Source: an uncultured Selenomonadaceae bacterium
GTDB taxonomy: Bacteria; Bacillota; Negativicutes; Selenomonadales; Selenomonadaceae
Length of the DNA: 5,539 nucleotides
Assembly (NCBI GenBank): GCA_958415865.1
Contig: CATYZV010000139.1
Coordinates: forward strand, 1 to 5,539
Direction of reading: 5' to 3'
Shown here: positions 1 through 5,487 of the stretch, piece by piece
How the letters are laid out: each line of letters begins with the position of its first letter
Numbering within the stretch: position 1 is the first letter of the stretch
Notes under the pieces: generated by a model
Databases searched by the model: none
Seen by the model: the letters and a program-made list of their open reading frames with translations, nothing else
Told to the model about the DNA's origin: nothing
Translations under genes and position numbers: made by a program

Positions 1-50
1 CATTTTCAAATATTCTTTTCTAAAACAACCGGTTTAATTAACTTGCTTTT

Positions 51-78
51 ATCATACAACTTTTTAAGATGAATTTCA
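51..78 (-). promoter_or_regulatory. possible left-facing promoter
   Basis: On the minus strand TTGAAA (78-73) and TATGAT (56-51) are separated by 16 bp, each one mismatch from the sigma-A consensus. Transcription would start near position 44 and leave the window, so the target gene is not visible. The surroundings are so AT-rich that chance matches are common, hence the modest confidence. Confidence 0.35.
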
Positions 79-99
79 AGAGTAAAAATAGATTTTCTT

Positions 100-120
100 A
101 TAAATTTTTTAAAAATTTAT
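100..120. repeat. AT-only inverted repeat, 10-bp arms
   Basis: Arms 100-109 and 111-120 are perfect reverse complements around a single central T. They consist only of A and T (core TAAATTTTT / AAAAATTTA). In such an AT-rich region this may be chance. It could also be a binding site or a bent, easily melted segment in front of a gene beyond the left edge. Confidence 0.4.
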
Positions 121-230
121 GTTTTTAATAAAAATACAATATGAACACAGGTTCTACTGATATATTTTATTTATGATTATCATGTAAAGTATCCTATTAT
201 GTCTATATAAATAGCATTTTTTGCTTAATA

Positions 231-272
231 AGCTGATATCTGCCTCAATATTGTTTCATACAGATATCAGCT
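231..272 (-). terminator. stem-loop after the HAD gene, possible terminator
   Basis: AGCTGATATCTG (231-242) and CAGATATCAGCT (261-272) form a perfect 12-bp stem with an 18-nt loop, starting 25 nt after the stop codon of the HAD phosphatase gene. The position suits transcript termination or 3'-end protection. On the minus strand the bases that follow (TATTAAGC) are not a proper U-tract, so it is not a textbook intrinsic terminator. The structure is seen directly; the terminator role is inferred. Confidence 0.45.
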
Positions 273-297
273 CATCAGCTAAAAATAATTATGCAGC

Positions 298-1098
298 TTA
301 AATGTTGTCTAAAAGCATTGCGCCTACACTGTCATACAACTTATTTGCAGCTGCTTTAGCATCAGCTGTAGCTGAGTGCAGACTGCATCCATGGTATGCT
401 TTTATCATCGGTATATCATTCTGGCTGTCGCCGATTGTTATAATATCTCGAGCTTGCCAGCCTTCCCGCTGTGCCAGCATCTTTATACCAGCTGCTTTAT
501 TCACGCCTCTGCAGCAGATATCGAGATAATTTTGATTCAAGTTTACTGTAAATGCTCCGTTAAAATGCGCTTCAATATAAGCAGCGTATTCTCTGGCTTC
601 GGCTTCATCGGCATAGCACAGACTGATCTGTACCATGTTCATTTCATGCAGTGCTTCATCCGGTGAAATCATCTTAATAAAATTCTGCCCTTTGTACTTT
701 TCCAGCTCAAAATAACCTCTGAGTACCGATTTAGGGCTGTTTATCGTAACGCGCATTTTATCCGCTGCTGAGTAGAGCAAGTGATAGCTTTTAGCCGCCA
801 AATCAGAATGTACAAGCTTTTCCAGCTCTGCTTTGTTCAGCTGAAAATCTCTCACCAGCTTCATATCTTTATCAAACAGTGTACCGCCGTTATTGCAGAT
901 TATATAATCGTAGCACAAATTCTGCCGTCCCAGCTCGTGCATGAGTGAACGCAGATCCCGCCCGGTACAGAACACAAATATATTGCCGGCTTCATGCCAT
1001 TTTCGCATTGCTGTCCTATTTATCTCCGGCACTTCAAATCCCGGTTTATTCTTTACAAAATACATCGTGCCGTCAAAATCACTGACTGCTATTTTCAA
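298..1098 (-). CDS. Cof-type HAD-superfamily phosphatase (IIB), 266 aa
   Basis: A cytosolic phosphohydrolase of the haloacid dehalogenase superfamily, Cof / C2-cap type, which usually act on sugar phosphates or related small phosphorylated metabolites. All four HAD motifs are present. Motif I is DFDGT at residues 7-11, with D7 as nucleophile and D9 as general acid. Motif II is CTGR (44-47) with T45. Motif III is the lysine at 201 in GVNKAAG. Motif IV is IGDSQNDIPM (222-231), with D224 and D228 as the likely Mg ligands. The C2 cap lies between motifs II and III, roughly residues 85-185. The length of 266 aa is normal for Cof proteins. The start codon is TTG, chosen because GAGG sits 8 nt upstream, no in-frame ATG lies nearby upstream, and the protein begins right at the motif I strand. 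The substrate cannot be read from the sequence. It lies downstream of a gluconate operon on the same strand, but the operon's terminator separates them. Confidence 0.9.
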   Translation of the reverse strand: MKIAVSDFDGTMYFVKNKPGFEVPEINRTAMRKWHEAGNIFVFCTGRDLRSLMHELGRQNLCYDYIICNNGGTLFDKDMKLVRDFQLNKAELEKLVHSDLAAKSYHLLYSAADKMRVTINSPKSVLRGYFELEKYKGQNFIKMISPDEALHEMNMVQISLCYADEAEAREYAAYIEAHFNGAFTVNLNQNYLDICCRGVNKAAGIKMLAQREGWQARDIITIGDSQNDIPMIKAYHGCSLHSATADAKAAANKLYDSVGAMLLDNI

Positions 1099-1106
1099 AC
1101 TATGCG

Positions 1107-1110
1107 CCTC
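1107..1110 (-). promoter_or_regulatory. ribosome binding site supporting the TTG start of the HAD gene
   Basis: GAGG (within AATGAGG) lies 8 nt before the TTG at 1098-1096. The reading frame stays open further upstream but offers no ATG, so this site decides the start. Confidence 0.65.
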
Positions 1111-1246
1111 ATTTCCATCATAAAAAGTTCGTACTAACCTTTATATACCGACATTCTACGCTGACCGATTGTTCTTGCCATCAGCATCTTCATTTGATAT
1201 ACTTTGCGGTAGAAGAAGGTACATTGTCGGCGGCAGTGTCTATAGT

Positions 1247-1275
1247 TTTATAACTATGTGGTTCCGAGATACCAA
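1247..1275 (-). promoter_or_regulatory. probable promoter for the HAD gene
   Basis: On the minus strand TTGGTA (1275-1270) and TATAAA (1252-1247) are separated by exactly 17 bp, matching 9 of 12 sigma-A consensus bases. Transcription would begin near 1240. The promoter lies beyond the gnd terminator, which supports separate transcription of the phosphatase gene. Short inverted repeats overlap both boxes and could be operator sites. Confidence 0.45.
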
Positions 1276-1343
1276 TGTATCTTCTTTTTGCTTTTTCATA
1301 AGAAAGAGCGTGATATCAAACTGCCTAACGCTTTCCATTATAC

Positions 1344-1374
1344 AAAAAAAGCAGGTTCAATGCCTGCTTTTTTT
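1344..1374 (-). terminator. strong rho-independent terminator of the gntK-gnd operon
   Basis: A GCAGG / CCTGC stem (1351-1355 and 1363-1367) with a 7-nt loop is flanked by seven A on one side and seven T on the other, giving a 12-bp perfect inverted repeat. Read on the minus strand it follows the gnd stop codon by 27 nt and ends in a run of seven U. The A-tract and T-tract are symmetrical, so it would also work on the plus strand, although no plus-strand gene enters it. Confidence 0.9.
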
Positions 1375-1401
1375 AGAAAAATATTATTCAAATTAGTATG
1401 C

Positions 1402-2820
1402 TCAAAAATGTTTCTGCCAATGATGGTGGAATGTGCCGTCCATATCGTTGCGCTTATACGTATGCGCACCGAAGTAATCACGCTGTGCCTGTATCAGATT
1501 AGCTCCGACGACAGAAGTGCTGAGACCATCGAGATATGCCGCAGCATTGGCAAATGCCGGCACGGGCACGCCTGCCATCACAGCCATAGCCGTGATCTTG
1601 CGGAGGCTCTTTTGATTTTCTTTGACTTTATTGAAGAAGAATTCATCTTCGATGAGATTTTCCAGCTGCGGATTCTTGTCGTATGCTGCTGTGATATTGC
1701 CGAGGAACTTCGCCTTGATGATGCAGCCTGCTCGGAAAATAGCTGCTATATCGCCCAGCTTCAAGTCCCAGCCGTACGTATCAGCCGCGCTCTTGTAGAG
1801 TGCAAAGCCCTGCGCATATGCCGCGATCTTCGCTGTGTAGAGCGAGCGGCGCACATCTTCTACAAAATCGGCATCAACAGTTACAGGCAGTACAGATTTT
1901 AAGCCGCTGGCTGCCAATTTCCGGCGTTTATCGTAAAAGCCACTGATATTGCGTGCATTGCAGGCACTCGTCATGATTGAAGTGTTGACACCCTGTTCCA
2001 GTGCCGCGATGCTCGTCCAGCGTCCCGTGCCCTTCTGTCCTGCACAGTCTAGTATCTTATCTACCAAGCTGCCGCTCTTGCCTGCTTCATCATCAGCTTC
2101 GAGGAATATATCCGCTGTGATGCCTATTAAAAAGCTGCTGAGCTCGCCTTGATTCCATTCGTGGAATATTTCTGCTATACGCGCATTATCCAGACCGCCT
2201 ACATATTTGAGCAGCAGATACGCTTCTGCTATCAGCTGCATATCAGCGTATTCAATGCCGTTATGCACCATCTTGACGTAATGGCCTGCACCATCCTCGC
2301 CGATGTAGGTGCAGCACGGTCTGCCGTCTTCAGCTTTAGCCGCAATCGATTCAAGCACATCTTTGATTTCAACATAGCTTTCAGCGTTGCCGCCCGGCAT
2401 GATGGCAGGACCGTTCAGCGCGCCTTCTTCGCCGCCCGATACGCCTACACCGAAATATTTAAATCCCTTTTGCGTAACGTATTCATAACGGCGTTTCGTA
2501 TCTTTGAAGAACGAATTGCCGCCGTCCATGATGATATCTCCCTGATCGAGATACGGCAGCAGCGAGTCAATGACGGAATCTACTGCTTTGCCTGCCGTTA
2601 CCATAATGAAAAACTTGCGCGGCTTTGCTAAAGAATCTACAAGGGACGGCACATCGTAATACGGCGTGATATTATCATGCGGATACTTTGCGATAAATGC
2701 GTCCGTGAGATCGCGAGTGTAGTTGTATACTGATACCTTGAATCCATGATTTGCCATATTGAGTGCCAAGCTATGACCCATAACGCCCATGCCGATGACG
2801 GCTATATTTGAATCTGCCAT
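1402..2820 (-). CDS. gnd: 6-phosphogluconate dehydrogenase, decarboxylating (GntZ-type), 472 aa
   Basis: Oxidises and decarboxylates 6-phosphogluconate to ribulose 5-phosphate in the cytosol (oxidative pentose phosphate pathway). The N-terminal Rossmann domain starts with GMGVMG (10-15). Substrate and catalytic residues line up with the well-studied sheep enzyme: N102 in DGGNS, S128-G129-G130, K183, H186, N187 and E190 in the signature KMVHNGIEYADMQLIAEAY (183-201). They are followed by AGQKGTGRW (260-268) and the C-terminal R447 and H453 in QRDYFGAHTY, which contact the substrate phosphate from the partner subunit. The length is normal. The start at 2820 is chosen because AGGAGG lies 7 nt upstream and the protein then begins at the Rossmann strand; a 40-residue upstream extension has no family counterpart and overlaps gntK. 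The stretch NMANHGFKVSVYNYTRDLTD resembles, from memory, B. subtilis GntZ, the 6PGDH of the gluconate operon. Tyr34 replaces the Arg that normally binds the NADP 2'-phosphate. It is the second gene of the operon and is followed by a terminator. Confidence 0.96.
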   Translation of the reverse strand: MADSNIAVIGMGVMGHSLALNMANHGFKVSVYNYTRDLTDAFIAKYPHDNITPYYDVPSLVDSLAKPRKFFIMVTAGKAVDSVIDSLLPYLDQGDIIMDGGNSFFKDTKRRYEYVTQKGFKYFGVGVSGGEEGALNGPAIMPGGNAESYVEIKDVLESIAAKAEDGRPCCTYIGEDGAGHYVKMVHNGIEYADMQLIAEAYLLLKYVGGLDNARIAEIFHEWNQGELSSFLIGITADIFLEADDEAGKSGSLVDKILDCAGQKGTGRWTSIAALEQGVNTSIMTSACNARNISGFYDKRRKLAASGLKSVLPVTVDADFVEDVRRSLYTAKIAAYAQGFALYKSAADTYGWDLKLGDIAAIFRAGCIIKAKFLGNITAAYDKNPQLENLIEDEFFFNKVKENQKSLRKITAMAVMAGVPVPAFANAAAYLDGLSTSVVGANLIQAQRDYFGAHTYKRNDMDGTFHHHWQKHF

Positions 2821-2827
2821 TTTAAAT

Positions 2828-2833
2828 CCTCCT
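2828..2833 (-). promoter_or_regulatory. ribosome binding site fixing the gnd start
   Basis: A perfect AGGAGG on the minus strand, 7 nt before the ATG at 2820. It decides against the longer open frame that reaches back into the 3' end of gntK. Confidence 0.9.
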
Positions 2834-2869
2834 ATGCGTAATATAATACTATATATCGTAAACTTATGC

Positions 2870-4426
2870 TTATTTATACATATTGTTCTGGTAATCTGCG
2901 ATAATTTTAAACTCCGGCTGAAGCTTCTGATACAGATCACTGTAAAGGCTGAATAATTCCTTATATGTGCCTGCTTCTTTTGCCTGCACGTGGTATATCT
3001 GCTTCGATTTGATAAGCTCTGCCGTATCGGAGATATCTTTCATCACGCCGCTCGAAATAAAGCCTAGCACTGCCGCACCAAAAGCCGCTCCTTCACTATT
3101 GTAAGGCAGGGTAATGTCTTCATCAAAGATATCTGCCATTATCTGCATCCACAGAGATGATTTCGTAAAGCTGCCACTCACTCTTATGTCTTTTACATCA
3201 CCGAAGTTTCTAAGTGCTTTTAGCACGCAGTTTAAGCTGAAGCAGATACCCTCCATAGCTGCTCGGATCATATGTGAATGGCTGTGATTTAGCGACAGCC
3301 CGAAGAACATGCCTCGCAGCTGAGAATTCCAATACGGTGCACGCTCGCCGGTAAAGAACGGCAGCATCAAGAGGCCTTCAGCACCGGCTGAAACCTTGGA
3401 AGCCTTTAGTGTCATCAAATCGTACGGGTCGATATCGAGATCTTCCATTTTACTGCTGCTGTAATGGCAGATCTTGTCTTTCATCCAGCGCATTATCATG
3501 CCGCCGTTGTTTATCGCACCGCCTGCTACCCACATATCATCTGTGAGATTGTAACACCATGTGCGTCCCAGTTCATCGACCTTCGGCTGCGGTGTCAGCA
3601 TGCGGATAGCACCGCTCGTGCCGATCGTAGCACTCAGCTGTCCCGATTTTACGGCACCGATGCCTACATTTACCAATACGCCGTCAGTAGCACCGATCAC
3701 GACCGGCAGTCCTTTAGGCAGTTTTAGCCTAGAAGCCGCCTCTTGCGTCAAAGCCGCTGTATACGTAGTAGAAACAACCGGCGGCAGCTGTTCTTTATGC
3801 ACACCTGCATAAGACAGCATATCTTCGTCCCAATCCAATGTATGAACGTTATACATACCGCTTGTTGACGCCGAGGACTTATCTATCTTCCATTCACCGG
3901 TCAGCTGTTCAAATACGAAATCCTTTAAAGAATAAATATACCTCATCTGCTGAAATACTTCCGGGAAATTTTTTCGCACCCATAAAATCTTCAAAAAAGG
4001 ATAGCAGGAATGTACCGGACAGCATGTGCGCTTGTAAAAATCATGCGCCAGCTCTTTATCGGCTTTGAACTCATTTACGATATCTGTGCTGCGGCTGTCA
4101 GCCCATGTCATCATATTGCTTAGAAATTCATGTCTGTCGTTGACCGGCGCAAAACTGTGCATAACCGTGCTGACTGCTAAGCCTGAAGGAGATTTTCCTT
4201 TACGAAGCAGCATATCAGCCGTTTCACTCACAACTTTTTCTACTGCTTTGTAAATAACCTGCGGATTCTGCTCTGCTCGGTTAGGATAAGGTGTTTCCAG
4301 CGGATAAAATTCTTCCGCACCACAGATACTCACTCCGTCCGGCCGGTAAGCAATTGCTCTTACGCCGGTCGTGCCAATATCCATCCCTATCCAAATAGAG
4401 CTATCAGGCCTGCCAAAATTCAACAT
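2870..4426 (-). CDS. gntK: gluconokinase, FGGY family, 518 aa
   Basis: ATP-dependent kinase converting gluconate to 6-phosphogluconate, the substrate of the dehydrogenase encoded 49 bp downstream. It has the two actin-like domains of FGGY kinases. The phosphate-1 loop is GMDIGTTGVRAI (14-25). MTWADSRS (106-113) lies in the sugar-binding region. GATDG (245-249) carries the likely catalytic base D248. The phosphate-2 loop is ATIGTSGAI (266-274), the FGGY C-terminal signature region is PFFTGERAPYWN (356-367), and the adenosine-binding segment is VSGSFTKSSLWMQIMADIF (416-434). The length matches gluconokinases of the B. subtilis GntK type (a little over 510 aa), not the small P-loop GntK of E. 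coli. Substrate choice within FGGY cannot be proven from motifs alone, but pairing with a GntZ-type gnd makes gluconate by far the most likely. The ATG at 4426 is preferred over the TTG at 4435, which would abut the AAAGGA ribosome binding site. It is the first gene of the operon. Confidence 0.93.
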   Translation of the reverse strand: MLNFGRPDSSIWIGMDIGTTGVRAIAYRPDGVSICGAEEFYPLETPYPNRAEQNPQVIYKAVEKVVSETADMLLRKGKSPSGLAVSTVMHSFAPVNDRHEFLSNMMTWADSRSTDIVNEFKADKELAHDFYKRTCCPVHSCYPFLKILWVRKNFPEVFQQMRYIYSLKDFVFEQLTGEWKIDKSSASTSGMYNVHTLDWDEDMLSYAGVHKEQLPPVVSTTYTAALTQEAASRLKLPKGLPVVIGATDGVLVNVGIGAVKSGQLSATIGTSGAIRMLTPQPKVDELGRTWCYNLTDDMWVAGGAINNGGMIMRWMKDKICHYSSSKMEDLDIDPYDLMTLKASKVSAGAEGLLMLPFFTGERAPYWNSQLRGMFFGLSLNHSHSHMIRAAMEGICFSLNCVLKALRNFGDVKDIRVSGSFTKSSLWMQIMADIFDEDITLPYNSEGAAFGAAVLGFISSGVMKDISDTAELIKSKQIYHVQAKEAGTYKELFSLYSDLYQKLQPEFKIIADYQNNMYK

Positions 4427-4435
4427 ATAGTCCAA

Positions 4436-4441
4436 TCCTTT
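4436..4441 (-). promoter_or_regulatory. ribosome binding site of gntK
   Basis: AAAGGA on the minus strand lies 9 nt before the ATG at 4426. It directly touches the alternative TTG at 4435, which argues for the ATG as the start. Confidence 0.7.
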
Positions 4442-4453
4442 CTGCCATTATAA

Positions 4454-4467
4454 TGAAGCCGTCTACA
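4454..4467. promoter_or_regulatory. cre-like site (possible CcpA binding) in the gntK leader
   Basis: TGAAGCCGTCTACA matches 9 of the 11 specified positions of the consensus TGWAANCGNTNWCA, including the central CG and the outer TG and CA. It lies about 20-33 nt downstream of the predicted gntK transcription start, a usual location for cre sites that mediate carbon catabolite repression. The two mismatches and the lack of any knowledge of CcpA in this organism keep confidence low. Confidence 0.35.
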
Positions 4468-4476
4468 TGTTAATAC

Positions 4477-4545
4477 ATCTCTATCTAATACCGATTATAG
4501 CAAATATCTCTATTTAATGCAATTATATATTCATAAACTATTTAA
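4477..4545. repeat. three spaced copies of CTATYTAA, candidate operator
   Basis: ATCTCTATCTAAT (4477-4489) and ATCTCTATTTAAT (4506-4518) differ at one base of 13, and CTATTTAA recurs at 4538-4545. The core starts (4481, 4510, 4538) are 29 and 28 bp apart. The copies lie at the predicted gntK start site, inside its promoter, and upstream of its -35. A related inverted element, CTATCT-GTTA-AAATAG (4581-4596), lies over the regulator gene's -10 box. This fits direct-repeat operators of the divergent RpiR-type protein, but binding is inferred only from position. Confidence 0.5.
4494..4522 (-). promoter_or_regulatory. gntK-gnd promoter
   Basis: On the minus strand TTGCAT (4522-4517), a 17-bp spacer and a perfect TATAAT (4499-4494) form a good sigma-A promoter. 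The predicted start is near 4487, giving a leader of about 60 nt. A copy of the CTATYTAA repeat lies within the spacer and -35 edge and another covers the start site, so a repressor bound there would block polymerase. Confidence 0.7.
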
Positions 4546-4548
4546 CTT

Positions 4549-4566
4549 ATGATACATATATATCAT
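4549..4566. repeat. perfect inverted repeat between the divergent promoters, candidate operator
   Basis: ATGATA (4549-4554) and TATCAT (4561-4566) are perfect reverse complements around six bases. The repeat lies roughly midway between the gntK promoter and the regulator promoter and touches the place where the latter's -35 would be. Dyad sites of this kind suit a dimeric SIS-domain regulator. The AT-rich composition raises the odds of chance symmetry. Confidence 0.45.
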
Positions 4567-4585
4567 TTTATATTTTCTGCCTATC

Positions 4586-4594
4586 TGTTAAAAT
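4586..4594 (+). promoter_or_regulatory. extended -10 promoter of the RpiR-family gene
   Basis: TGTTAAAAT reads as TG-N-TAAAAT, an extended -10 element with one mismatch in the hexamer. No good -35 exists at the right distance (TTTTAT at 4566-4571), which is typical for extended -10 promoters. The predicted start is near 4601, giving a leader of about 26 nt. The inverted element 4581-4596 overlaps it completely, suggesting autoregulation. Confidence 0.5.
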
Positions 4595-4612
4595 AGATGT
4601 ATATTAATAAAT

Positions 4613-4618
4613 GTGAGG
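4613..4618 (+). promoter_or_regulatory. ribosome binding site of the RpiR-family gene
   Basis: GTGAGG lies 8 nt before the ATG at 4627. The other in-frame ATG at 4597 has no such site upstream and would lie at or before the predicted transcript start, so 4627 is chosen. Confidence 0.75.
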
Positions 4619-4626
4619 TTTTCTCT

Positions 4627-5487
4627 ATGGAAAAATCGGAACAAACTATATCATTGACAACTTTGATGCGCAGCAGTTATCAGAACATGACGAAATCAGA
4701 AAAGAAGATCACAGACTACATTCTTGCCAACGGACAGACAGTCATCGGGCAGACCATATCCGATCTGGCAGGCTGTACCGGCAGCTCCGAGATAACCATT
4801 TCCCGATTCTGCAAAAAGCTGGGGTTTTCAGGGCTTCAGAGCTTCAAAATAGCTCTTGCCAGTGAAGTTTATACGCCTACTGAACTCGTATCACAGGAGA
4901 TAAATCCAGCGGACTCGCCACGCGCTGTAGCGCAGAAATTATTTTCCTCAATCAGTGAAGGCTTGCAGGACACACTTCAGCTGCTCGATTTCAATGAAAT
5001 AAAAAAAGCGATAGACCTGATCACGAATGCCCATCAGATCTGCGTGTACGGCTTTGGCAATTCTTACACTGTCTGCAAGGATATCGAAACGCGCTTCATG
5101 CGCTTTGGCATTCCGATAAAAGCTTACTGCGATCTTCATATGCAGCTGACAGCTTCGGCTCTCTTGACTGAAAATGACGTGATCATCGCCGTATCACACA
5201 CAGGTGCCAATATTGACCTGCTCCAGTCGATAGATCTCGCCCGCAATAACAATGTGCCGATAATAGCCATCACCAGTTATATGAATTCTCCCTTGTGCAA
5301 ACGCGCCAGCGCAGTTTTAAACGGCATGGGACGCGAAACAGCGTATAAATCAGAAGCCGTTGCTTCGCGCCTCATTCATATGGCAATAGCTGATATACTC
5401 TACATGGGAATCTATCAGCAGCATATCGACAGCAACTTCGACAACATCAAAAAAATGCGCCGTGCAATCGCCAAACGCCGCCTTTGA
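4627..5487 (+). CDS. MurR/RpiR-family transcriptional regulator, 286 aa
   Basis: A DNA-binding regulator with an N-terminal RpiR-type helix-turn-helix domain and a C-terminal SIS domain that in this family senses phosphorylated sugars. The N-terminal part (about 1-80) has the hallmark SEKKITDYIL (24-33), then TISDLAGCTGSSEITISRF (43-61), followed by CKKLGFSGLQSFK (62-74). The SIS domain (about 125-255) shows ICVYGFGNS (138-146), the ligand-loop region VSHTGANIDLL (189-199), where HTG replaces the more usual S-G-x-T pattern, and the strand PIIAIT (211-216). There is no signal peptide or membrane segment, and the length is normal. It is divergent from gntK across a 200-bp control region, so it most likely controls gntK-gnd and itself. 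6-phosphogluconate or gluconate would be the natural effector, and whether it represses or activates is not visible. B. subtilis uses a GntR-family regulator for the equivalent operon, so this is a different regulator for the same pathway. Confidence 0.92.
   Translation: MEKSEQTISLTTLMRSSYQNMTKSEKKITDYILANGQTVIGQTISDLAGCTGSSEITISRFCKKLGFSGLQSFKIALASEVYTPTELVSQEINPADSPRAVAQKLFSSISEGLQDTLQLLDFNEIKKAIDLITNAHQICVYGFGNSYTVCKDIETRFMRFGIPIKAYCDLHMQLTASALLTENDVIIAVSHTGANIDLLQSIDLARNNNVPIIAITSYMNSPLCKRASAVLNGMGRETAYKSEAVASRLIHMAIADILYMGIYQQHIDSNFDNIKKMRRAIAKRRL

Larger units (their letters stand above)
1..297. other. AT-rich non-coding stretch at left edge
   Basis: This stretch is strongly AT-rich and contains no convincing gene. 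It holds an AT-only inverted repeat (100-120), a small palindrome ATGATTATCAT (173-183), a 12-bp-stem hairpin (231-272) just past the HAD gene's stop, and a possible minus-strand promoter near 51-78. The first three bases read ATG on the minus strand, so a gene could begin there and run off the window. The bases before that ATG contain only a weak A/G-rich stretch instead of a clear ribosome binding site, so I do not call the gene. Confidence 0.6.
1099..1343. other. spacer and probable leader upstream of the HAD gene
   Basis: About 245 bp lie between the operon terminator and the HAD start without a convincing gene. They contain a plausible minus-strand promoter (1247-1275) and two short perfect inverted repeats: AGATAC-CAAT-GTATCT (1267-1282) and ATAGTT-TTAT-AACTAT (1242-1257). 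The second overlaps the proposed -10 box, while the first overlaps the -35. Two tiny minus-strand reading frames, of 32 and 19 codons, lack ribosome binding sites and are not called. The resulting leader of about 140 nt shows no riboswitch class I recognise. Confidence 0.5.

Noticed and set aside
173..183. ATGATTATCAT palindrome as a Fur box
   Set aside because: It only partly resembles the Fur consensus, and no iron-related gene or promoter is next to it.
1138..1200. Minus-strand 19-codon frame (MKMLMARTIG...) in the HAD leader
   Set aside because: No ribosome binding site upstream and too short to separate from chance; I cannot support it as a leader peptide.
1244..1342. Minus-strand 32-codon frame beginning just after the terminator
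   Set aside because: It has no ribosome binding site (the ATG follows the T-rich side of the terminator and a TATAAT-like string), and its product resembles nothing I know.
1258..1902. Plus-strand open frame of 214 codons
   Set aside because: It lies mostly antisense to the highly conserved gnd gene, runs through the terminator hairpin, has no ribosome binding site and shows no recognisable domain. It is a shadow of gnd codon use.
2149..2631. Plus-strand open frame of 160 codons
   Set aside because: Wholly antisense to gnd, cysteine- and phenylalanine-rich without a family pattern; a shadow frame.
2821..2940. 40-residue N-terminal extension of the dehydrogenase
   Set aside because: A perfect AGGAGG stands 7 nt before the internal ATG at 2820, the extension overlaps gntK, and it has no counterpart in 6PGDH proteins.
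4447..4475. Second TATAAT on the minus strand close to gntK
   Set aside because: No usable -35 at 16-18 bp, and transcription from it would begin almost on the ribosome binding site. The TTGCAT-N17-TATAAT pair further upstream is much better.
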